Positions 5,851 to 11,076 of a stretch of 11,076 nucleotides of DNA are shown here, piece by piece (positions within the stretch are counted from its first letter, which is position 1; each line of letters opens with the position of its first letter). The stretch comes from Opitutia bacterium UBA977. Its GTDB lineage: Bacteria; Verrucomicrobiota; Verrucomicrobiia; Opitutales; Coraliomargaritaceae. A program made the translations under genes and the position numbers. The stretch spans positions 1-11,076 of the forward strand of contig DBBT01000035.1 in the NCBI GenBank assembly GCA_002292345.1, read 5' to 3'. The notes below the pieces were generated by a model. That model did not search any database and had not been told where the DNA came from. It worked only from the letters and a program-made list of their open reading frames with translations.

Positions 5851-7335
5851 TTACTTGCTGCGCTTCTTCTTTCCGTCTGATCTTTTGCCCTTCCAGATCC
5901 TGATCTCCGCAACATCATTTTTGGCGTACGGCCCGTCGGTGCTGCGCCCCCGCTCCACATCCGAAGTTAGATCTGCCAGCAACCTTTCGGCCACCTCAGG
6001 ATGAGTGAGATACAGATTGTTCTGCTCGCTGGGGTCTCGTTTCATGTCGTAGAGCTGTGCTGGAGGCGCATCGGCATTCGCGCCGCGTTCCGTCGGGGCG
6101 GACCAACCGCCCGATCCCCGGGCAAGAAGCAGCTTCCACTTGCCCTGACGATAACCAAAGTGACCGGAAACCGAATGGTGAATGACACCTTTGCGGGTGG
6201 AAACAATAGGCTGTCCGGAAAGAGCCGGCAAAAAGCTCACACTGTCTTCACCCATATCCAGTGCTTGCTCGCCGGTGATCTCCGAAACCGTCGCGAAGAA
6301 GTCCACCAGGGTGATCAGTTGATCGCAACGGGAATCGGGCTGAACCTTGCCCGGCCAGCGAACGACAAACGGCACTCGATGCCCGCCCTCCCAGAGGTCG
6401 GCTTTCGAGCCCCGATAATGGGCGCTGACATAATGCCCTTGCTCGCGCAATTCGCGAATGTTGGCTCCCCTCGAGGTGCCGTTGTCACTAGTGAAGATGA
6501 ACAGAGTGTTATCTGCAAAGCCATTTTCTTCCAGAGCGTCCATGATGACACCCACAGTGGCGTCGGTTTGCATGACAAAGTCAGCGTGGGCGTTCAAGCC
6601 GCTTTTGCCTTGCCATTCTTTAGTGGGCACAATCGGGGCGTGTGGTGAGCCGAGCGGGACATACAGAAAGAACGGTTGCTCGGGTGACTTGGCGCGCGCT
6701 TTGATGAAGGCAACAGATTTTTCCGTCAGGCGAGGGAGGTTATGAATTTCATCCAGACGTTCGATTACCTTGTCGTTCTCAATGATGGTATCCATATGCC
6801 CGGCGTGATGGATGCCATGAAAGGTGTCAAAGCCGCGGTGGACTGGTCCATCGGGGATGGTGGCTCCGATTGGCGCGCGCCCCTTTTTGGGCAGGATCTC
6901 ACCTGTCTTGGGATCCTGATACTGGAAATCCAGATGCCATTTGCCAATGATCCCCGTGGCGTATCCTTGTTTCTTGAGTAAGCCCGCCACGGTGAGGCGG
7001 TCTGGGGCAATCAGGCAGGGTTTGAAGCCAGTGGCCACGCCACTCTGCAGCCGTGTGCGCCAGCTGTAGCGGCCGGTCAGAAGGCCATAGCGCGTAGGAG
7101 TGCAGACTGCGGATCCTGAATGGGCGTCGGTAAAAATCATGCCCTGGTCCGCGAGTTTGTCGACGTGCGGGGTTTTGATCTTACCGTTCTCCGGGTTCAG
7201 GCATTGCACGTCGCCGTAGCCGAGGTCGTCACACATGATGAGGACGATGTTCGGGCGCAAGGTCTCTGCGGATGCATGCACTGCCAACAAGCAGAGTGCT
7301 GCACTCAGAATAATTTTGATGTTCTGTTTTTTCAT
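5851..7335 (-). CDS. Exported S1 sulfatase with CTPTR core (S1_15-like)
   Basis: 494-residue sulfate ester hydrolase; signal peptide about 1-23 (ASA before Glu). Formylglycine core CTPTR, Cys78 to Arg82, is followed by YGLLTGRYSWRTRLQSGV, a run I associate with SulfAtlas subfamily S1_15 (from memory; characterised members act on 6-sulfated galactose or GalNAc). Calcium and active-site residues are all present: Asp36-Asp37 in CDDLGYGD, GKWH at 131-134, SPHAP at 230-234, Asp284-Asn285 in FTSDNG and Lys311 in RGSKADLWEGG. No active-site gap is evident, so it should be active once Cys78 is converted to formylglycine by a maturase not seen here. The C-terminus is unusually basic (KGKRSDGKKKRSK). 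An AGAAGG-type purine run (AGAGAAGG) directly abuts the ATG, too close for normal spacing, so initiation may be coupled to the esterase stop 9 bases upstream. Confidence 0.93.
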   Translation of the reverse strand: MKKQNIKIILSAALCLLAVHASAETLRPNIVLIMCDDLGYGDVQCLNPENGKIKTPHVDKLADQGMIFTDAHSGSAVCTPTRYGLLTGRYSWRTRLQSGVATGFKPCLIAPDRLTVAGLLKKQGYATGIIGKWHLDFQYQDPKTGEILPKKGRAPIGATIPDGPVHRGFDTFHGIHHAGHMDTIIENDKVIERLDEIHNLPRLTEKSVAFIKARAKSPEQPFFLYVPLGSPHAPIVPTKEWQGKSGLNAHADFVMQTDATVGVIMDALEENGFADNTLFIFTSDNGTSRGANIRELREQGHYVSAHYRGSKADLWEGGHRVPFVVRWPGKVQPDSRCDQLITLVDFFATVSEITGEQALDMGEDSVSFLPALSGQPIVSTRKGVIHHSVSGHFGYRQGKWKLLLARGSGGWSAPTERGANADAPPAQLYDMKRDPSEQNNLYLTHPEVAERLLADLTSDVERGRSTDGPYAKNDVAEIRIWKGKRSDGKKKRSK

Positions 7336-7344
7336 CCTTCTCTG

Positions 7345-8286
7345 TTATTTTAGATGATCCACAATAAAGTCCACCGTCCGTTGGATCACTTCCTTCCGAG
7401 TAGGCTCAATGGGGGTGGATCCATCGGCCTTGCGCCAGTTGTGGCCAGCGTTTTTAATAATCATGATTTCCACTGGTGCGTGAATAGCATCGGCCTTTTT
7501 TTTCATATAATAGGCATGCTTTACGGGAATGGTGGTGTCTCCATCGCCCTGAATCATCAATAGCGGTGGGCTGTTTTTCTGCAAATAATTGATCGGGCTC
7601 ATTTCTCGGTAGAGCGCCAGCTTTTCTTCGGGCTTTGAGTCGGGCTTAAGAATACGTGCACCGAACCGGTCGCGAAATTTCTTCCGGTCATCGTGGTTAA
7701 ACAGATCCGTCTTTTCAAAATCGCATGGTCCGTACCACGAAACCCCAGCGATCATTTTGAAAGAATAGTCGGCCAATTCTTTCGCGCCGGGAAAGCTTTG
7801 CGGCGAGGAAAGCAGTAGCATTTGGCAAAGATGCCCTCCGGCTGAATCGCCAAACGTAAAGACCTGATCCGTATCCAAGTTCAGTTCAACGTGGTTTTTA
7901 GCGAGGTAGCGAACCGCATCCTTGCAATCGATAACGCAATCTTTCATGCAGATCGTGCCTCCACTTTTACATAGGCGATAATTCACCGACACCACGGCAA
8001 AGCCCTTGTCCGTTAGTCCGCGCACCACCGGTCCCATACCACCAAGGTTCTTGTTGCCCGCCGCCCAGCCTCCCCCGTGGGTGTAGACCACAAGGGGATG
8101 TGGACCCGATTGACCGGAGTCTGGATAGTAGAGATCCAGATACAGATCCCCTTGAGCCGTTGTCTTATAAACGATATCGGATTTCAGGTTTGAGGTTTGG
8201 CCGGCACGAGGCTGTGCATGCAACGCGAGACCACTGCCCAAGACGGCCGAGAGTAAAATGAGCCAGATTCTGTCTATTTTTTTCAT
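7345..8286 (-). CDS. Secreted alpha/beta-hydrolase, probable carbohydrate acetyl or feruloyl esterase (BD-FAE-like)
   Basis: Serine esterase predicted to remove O-acetyl or other acyl groups from a polysaccharide. Of its 313 residues, about 1-24 form a signal peptide (basic start, hydrophobic core, LHA before Gln). Oxyanion-hole motif HGGGW is at 70-74; the nucleophile elbow GDSAGG places Ser148; Asp250 in GDGDTTIP and His282 in AGHNW complete a plausible triad. The HGGGW/GDSAGG pair and order match the acetyl-xylan/feruloyl esterase and hormone-sensitive-lipase-like branch. Four cysteines fall within residues 106-121, and Cys154 and Cys188 could also pair in an exported protein. The stop of the propeller gene is 18 bases upstream and the next sulfatase starts 9 bases downstream, so co-transcription is very likely. 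No good Shine-Dalgarno precedes the ATG. The context suggests an O-acetylated sulfated glycan; a peptidase or lipase role is less likely but not excluded. Confidence 0.85.
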   Translation of the reverse strand: MKKIDRIWLILLSAVLGSGLALHAQPRAGQTSNLKSDIVYKTTAQGDLYLDLYYPDSGQSGPHPLVVYTHGGGWAAGNKNLGGMGPVVRGLTDKGFAVVSVNYRLCKSGGTICMKDCVIDCKDAVRYLAKNHVELNLDTDQVFTFGDSAGGHLCQMLLLSSPQSFPGAKELADYSFKMIAGVSWYGPCDFEKTDLFNHDDRKKFRDRFGARILKPDSKPEEKLALYREMSPINYLQKNSPPLLMIQGDGDTTIPVKHAYYMKKKADAIHAPVEIMIIKNAGHNWRKADGSTPIEPTRKEVIQRTVDFIVDHLK

Positions 8287-8304
8287 ATTCTATGGCACTT
8301 TTTA

Positions 8305-9858
8305 TTATTTAAAACGGATCTCGATGCTGTCGAGCATCGGCTTGGATTGGTTTGCTGTGGTATCTTCGAGCTTCAACTCAAAGCAGAAGCCATAACCTGC
8401 TGGCAACTCGCTTAGATCCATCGACGCGGGAATGCGTTTGATCTGCTTGGAGAAACCTTGGATGTGGTCATACTGCTCTTTGACCTCCTGCCAGTCGCTC
8501 CAAATATCGGCTTTGCCATCGTTGCTGCTATCTACTCCAACGCGTGCGGTGACTGTTTCGACCCATGGGCCGGGGCTGACGTAGTCGTGTTTGGTTTGGT
8601 TGATCAGATAGAATTGGCCCTCAGCAAAACCAATGTCTGGGTCCGGGTGGCCGTTGCCGAGTTCTCCGATGAACTCGAATTTCTGATCCAAGCTCGGCGA
8701 GGTAAACAGCCCGATGCGAATGGCTTCATGCACAGGATGGTAATCGGCAACAAGGTAATACTGGCCGCCAATCGCAATCCCTGCCCAGTCGCCGTAGGCA
8801 TGCTGCTCGGGCGCGTGTATTTCGTATTCGGCATAAGCCGCGGTCTGCCCAGCTTTGATCCCATGTTTGCCCACATGCTTAGTCGCGACTTTTCCAGGGA
8901 AGTTTTTAGGGTCTTCTTTGTGCCAGTGCGGATGCGGATATTCTATAAACTTGCCGGTTGGCTGGGTGCGTTCATCTACGGCAGGGGCTAGAATTTTGAA
9001 GTCGCCCTTACCATCGTCACTGACGGCATGCCCGGCTAAGGGTGAATCCCATGAATGCTTGCTGGCGTCGATTGGGCTCCAGTCCTCGTAGATCAAGTGA
9101 AACTTGCCATCGAGGTCGCGAATGATGACACAATCCGAGCCGTCGGAAGGGTCTTTGAACGCGAGTCCAATATGTTCGCCAGGCTGGCCATCAGTTAGAT
9201 CGTCGTCGATATAGAGATGTGGGTCCTGATCATTGGGGAAGTCGTAATAAATGTAGGCCTTGCCGTCGACGAACTCGGCCGTGGTTGACCATTTAGCAGA
9301 CTTTGGAGTGACTGGACCATGATGCACCCAGTTGACCATATCGTGACTCTGCCAAGCGTGGTAGCCGCCGAGGCTCCTCTTCAAACCGCCGGGCGCATCG
9401 AACAGATGCGGATACGCCGTCGTCTGTAAGGGCACAGCAAAGCCTGCCAAGGTCGCCGCTTCGGGCTTGAAGTTCTTCGCGCTTCGCGGGGCTTTATTAC
9501 GACCGAGGATCCAGTAGTCGCCGGGCCCCTTAACGAGCATGATCGGTGCGTCGCTGAGCGTCGGCGGAGTCACCTTGCTCTTGGTCGGTTGCCAATTTTC
9601 CCACTGAGCCGATGCAGTCAGCGTCAGCGTTTGCGCTGAGCGCTTTGACTCAAAGCGCTGCAACTCGCTGCGGTAAATACCCTGTTTTTTAGCGGTAACT
9701 AGGAGGTCGTCGTTGACTGCCAGCCCATCAATCTGGCGGGCGGCTTCGTTCCACTCCTCCGCGGTGTCGATCCGCCAGTTTTTGTCCCCTTCAGACGCCA
9801 CCAGCCCATTAGCCAGCGACACAGCACTCATAACAACTGCACAAATAATTCTGATCAT
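8305..9858 (-). CDS. Secreted five-bladed beta-propeller hydrolase-like protein (GH43/GH117-type fold), family unassigned
   Basis: 517 residues with a signal peptide (about 1-21, hydrophobic core then LVAS). I count five repeats of the form acidic residue - short strand - G-x-[FY]-x-[LI], with anchors near residues 103-118 (SDAP...GDYWILG), 195-205 (EFVDGKAYIYY), 242-257 (DCVIIRDLDGKFHLIY), 357-370 (DWAGIAIGGQYYLV) and 406-419 (DPDIGFAEGQFYLI). That is the pattern of five-bladed propeller glycosidases of clans GH-F and GH-J. A segment of about 80 residues precedes blade 1, and a likely beta-sandwich (about 440-517, with LEDTTANQ) follows blade 5. Asp103, Glu195, Asp242, Glu258, Asp357 and Asp406 are acidic candidates for the active site; which ones are catalytic is not decidable here. 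It lies between the fucosidase and the esterase with 18-base gaps, pointing to the same glycan. A non-catalytic lectin-like role remains possible. Fold moderately sure, substrate unknown. Confidence 0.7.
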   Translation of the reverse strand: MIRIICAVVMSAVSLANGLVASEGDKNWRIDTAEEWNEAARQIDGLAVNDDLLVTAKKQGIYRSELQRFESKRSAQTLTLTASAQWENWQPTKSKVTPPTLSDAPIMLVKGPGDYWILGRNKAPRSAKNFKPEAATLAGFAVPLQTTAYPHLFDAPGGLKRSLGGYHAWQSHDMVNWVHHGPVTPKSAKWSTTAEFVDGKAYIYYDFPNDQDPHLYIDDDLTDGQPGEHIGLAFKDPSDGSDCVIIRDLDGKFHLIYEDWSPIDASKHSWDSPLAGHAVSDDGKGDFKILAPAVDERTQPTGKFIEYPHPHWHKEDPKNFPGKVATKHVGKHGIKAGQTAAYAEYEIHAPEQHAYGDWAGIAIGGQYYLVADYHPVHEAIRIGLFTSPSLDQKFEFIGELGNGHPDPDIGFAEGQFYLINQTKHDYVSPGPWVETVTARVGVDSSNDGKADIWSDWQEVKEQYDHIQGFSKQIKRIPASMDLSELPAGYGFCFELKLEDTTANQSKPMLDSIEIRFK

Positions 9859-9864
9859 AATAAA

Positions 9865-9868
9865 TCCT
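9865..9868 (-). promoter_or_regulatory. Ribosome binding site of the propeller gene
   Basis: AGGA on the minus strand, six bases before the ATG at 9858, inside the 18-base gap after the fucosidase stop. It supports this start and translation from a shared transcript. Confidence 0.5.
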
Positions 9869-9876
9869 ATTCTGTG

Positions 9877-11076
9877 TTAATTCGATTTTCTGAATCGGCC
9901 TTCAAGATCGACTTTTTTCGTGCCTTGCAAGGCCTTGGCCGCATCTTTCTGAATTACATTCGAGTGATGCTGTTCGTGATCGGTGACGATCTCGAACGAC
10001 CAGGCGTGCTGGCTCTTGCCCAGGTCAGCAGGCGGTGTAATTTGCAATCCGGCCGGAGTCATTTTCCAGCTAACGTCCGCGGCTGAACCGAGCAGCGCCA
10101 CCGACGTCATCTGCGCGGCGTTCCAGCCCGCAGTGGCTTCGATCACAAACGGCGCCGTCGGCTTAGCCAGTTTGATGGCGTATAGTATTTTGCCTTTGGT
10201 GGTAAAGGCGAGGTGTTCGTTCGCCTGATCGCAGACTTTCCAGTAGCGACTGCCATAGATGGCAGCGCCGTTGATTGCGAGCCACTCGCCCATCGCCCGC
10301 AGGCGCTGAACCTGCGGTGCAGGAATGGTGCCGTCGGCTTTCGGGCCGATATTGACGAGGAAGTTGCCGTTACGGCTGATCACCTCGATCATCTCATGGA
10401 TGACGCTTTCAATGCTCTTGTAGGTGTCACCTTCCAAGTATCCAAACGAAGTACCAAAAGTGGTGCAGCTTTGCCACTTCGGGCCAATCACCTTCATCTT
10501 TAGATTGTCTTTTTCGAGGCAGCCGACGCCATCCGGCCAGTTGCGCTGGCCTCCCTTGTTGTTGACATAGACCGCCTGGCCACGCGCCGCACCATGGTTC
10601 ATGAATCCAGTGATCATGCCTCGAAGCTGATCGTCGAAGTACTGAATCTCGGATTTTGCCTGCCCTTGGCGCACTTTGTTGCCGTCACGGGTGTAGATCG
10701 GGAAATCATCCATCCACAGCATATCCGGGTTATACTTCTCCTGGATTTCCTTCCAGCGGGCGACGTAGTCATCAACATAGTTCTTATTGTAGCTGAAGTC
10801 CGGGCCGTATAACAGCGCCGCCTGCGGGTCACGTTTGATCTCCTCGGCGATATCGTCAATGGGCTCGCTGTACACCACATACTGATCCTTGGCAAAAAAT
10901 CCTGTGTGGCGCTCGCGGTGATACGACGGCGCATATTTGAGCCCCTGTTTGCGAACAGCCTTACCAAGATCGCCAACTAGGTCGCGCTTTGGCCCCTTAT
11001 CTACAGCGTTCCACGGCGTTAGCTCCGAATCCCAATTAGCCCAGCCGTCATGGTGCTCCGCGGTCAGCACCACATA
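9877..11076 (-). CDS. GH29 alpha-L-fucosidase, 5' end outside the window
   Basis: Exo-acting fucosidase (EC 3.2.1.51 or a 1,3/1,4-specific relative) predicted to release terminal alpha-L-fucose. The visible 399 codons cover much of the (beta/alpha)8 barrel and a C-terminal beta-sandwich. GH29 hallmarks are TAEHHDG near the edge (usually TAKHHDG), then WNAVDKGPKRDLVGDL, and LWMDD, whose first Asp (codon 10708-10710) sits where the GH29 nucleophile lies. The Glu of CLEKDN (10513-10515) is a candidate acid/base, and the block FGYLEGD followed by NGNFLVNIGPKADGTIP is typical of the family. The frame stays open through base 11076 (TAT codon), so the GTG at 11073 is internal; roughly 80-120 residues with any signal peptide are missing. 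It is the first visible gene of the run, 18 bases before the propeller gene. GH29 membership is secure; linkage preference is not readable. The C-terminus ends in a short basic tail. Confidence 0.93.
   Translation of the reverse strand, partial: YVVLTAEHHDGWANWDSELTPWNAVDKGPKRDLVGDLGKAVRKQGLKYAPSYHRERHTGFFAKDQYVVYSEPIDDIAEEIKRDPQAALLYGPDFSYNKNYVDDYVARWKEIQEKYNPDMLWMDDFPIYTRDGNKVRQGQAKSEIQYFDDQLRGMITGFMNHGAARGQAVYVNNKGGQRNWPDGVGCLEKDNLKMKVIGPKWQSCTTFGTSFGYLEGDTYKSIESVIHEMIEVISRNGNFLVNIGPKADGTIPAPQVQRLRAMGEWLAINGAAIYGSRYWKVCDQANEHLAFTTKGKILYAIKLAKPTAPFVIEATAGWNAAQMTSVALLGSAADVSWKMTPAGLQITPPADLGKSQHAWSFEIVTDHEQHHSNVIQKDAAKALQGTKKVDLEGRFRKSN

Noticed and set aside
6001..6648. 215-codon plus-strand frame opposite the CTPTR sulfatase
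   Set aside because: It is entirely antisense to a gene with all S1 sulfatase motifs, and its translation shows no recognisable domain.
11071..11073. GTG as the fucosidase start
   Set aside because: The frame continues upstream to the window edge and the GH29 barrel would lack its first strands, so the GTG is an internal Val codon.

Overview
The window reads as one arm of a sulfated-polysaccharide degradation locus, with every convincing gene on the minus strand. In the direction of transcription (high to low coordinates) the genes are: a GH29 alpha-L-fucosidase cut off by the right edge; a secreted five-bladed beta-propeller protein resembling GH43/GH117-type hydrolases; a secreted alpha/beta-hydrolase esterase; and then five different formylglycine sulfatases of the S1 (alkaline-phosphatase-like) superfamily, the last cut off by the left edge. 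All seven genes with a visible 5' end begin with a secretion signal, so the products act outside the cytoplasm. No transporter, regulator, sulfatase-maturation enzyme, RNA gene, insertion sequence or CRISPR array is visible.

Organism (inference): many diverse exported S1 sulfatases with GH29 and propeller enzymes, one sulfatase carrying HEAT-like repeats, several starts without a clear Shine-Dalgarno sequence and roughly balanced base composition fit a marine or gut member of the PVC group (Verrucomicrobiota, Kiritimatiellota or Planctomycetota). Such bacteria degrade fucoidan and other sulfated algal or host glycans. I cannot name a genus from this sequence alone.

Layout: 11076-5851 is a tight run (fucosidase, propeller, esterase, sulfatase; gaps of 18, 18 and 9 bases) that continues after 38 bases into a further sulfatase (5812-4373). 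A 319-base gap follows. It holds a hairpin just after the sulfatase stop, a good sigma70-type promoter and a perfect 16-base inverted repeat abutting the -35 box, so a second, separately controlled unit probably starts there. That unit holds three sulfatases (4053-2629, 2501-612, 524-1), with gaps of 127 and 87 bases.

Working model: the sulfatases and the esterase remove sulfate and perhaps acetyl groups from a fucose-containing polymer, exposing glycosidic bonds to the GH29 fucosidase and the propeller enzyme. The five sulfatases have five different formylglycine cores (CTPTR, CTSSR, CMASR, CAPTR, CSASR) and different substrate-side motifs, which suggests that each removes a different sulfate. 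The least explained component is the propeller protein, whose family and substrate I cannot assign.
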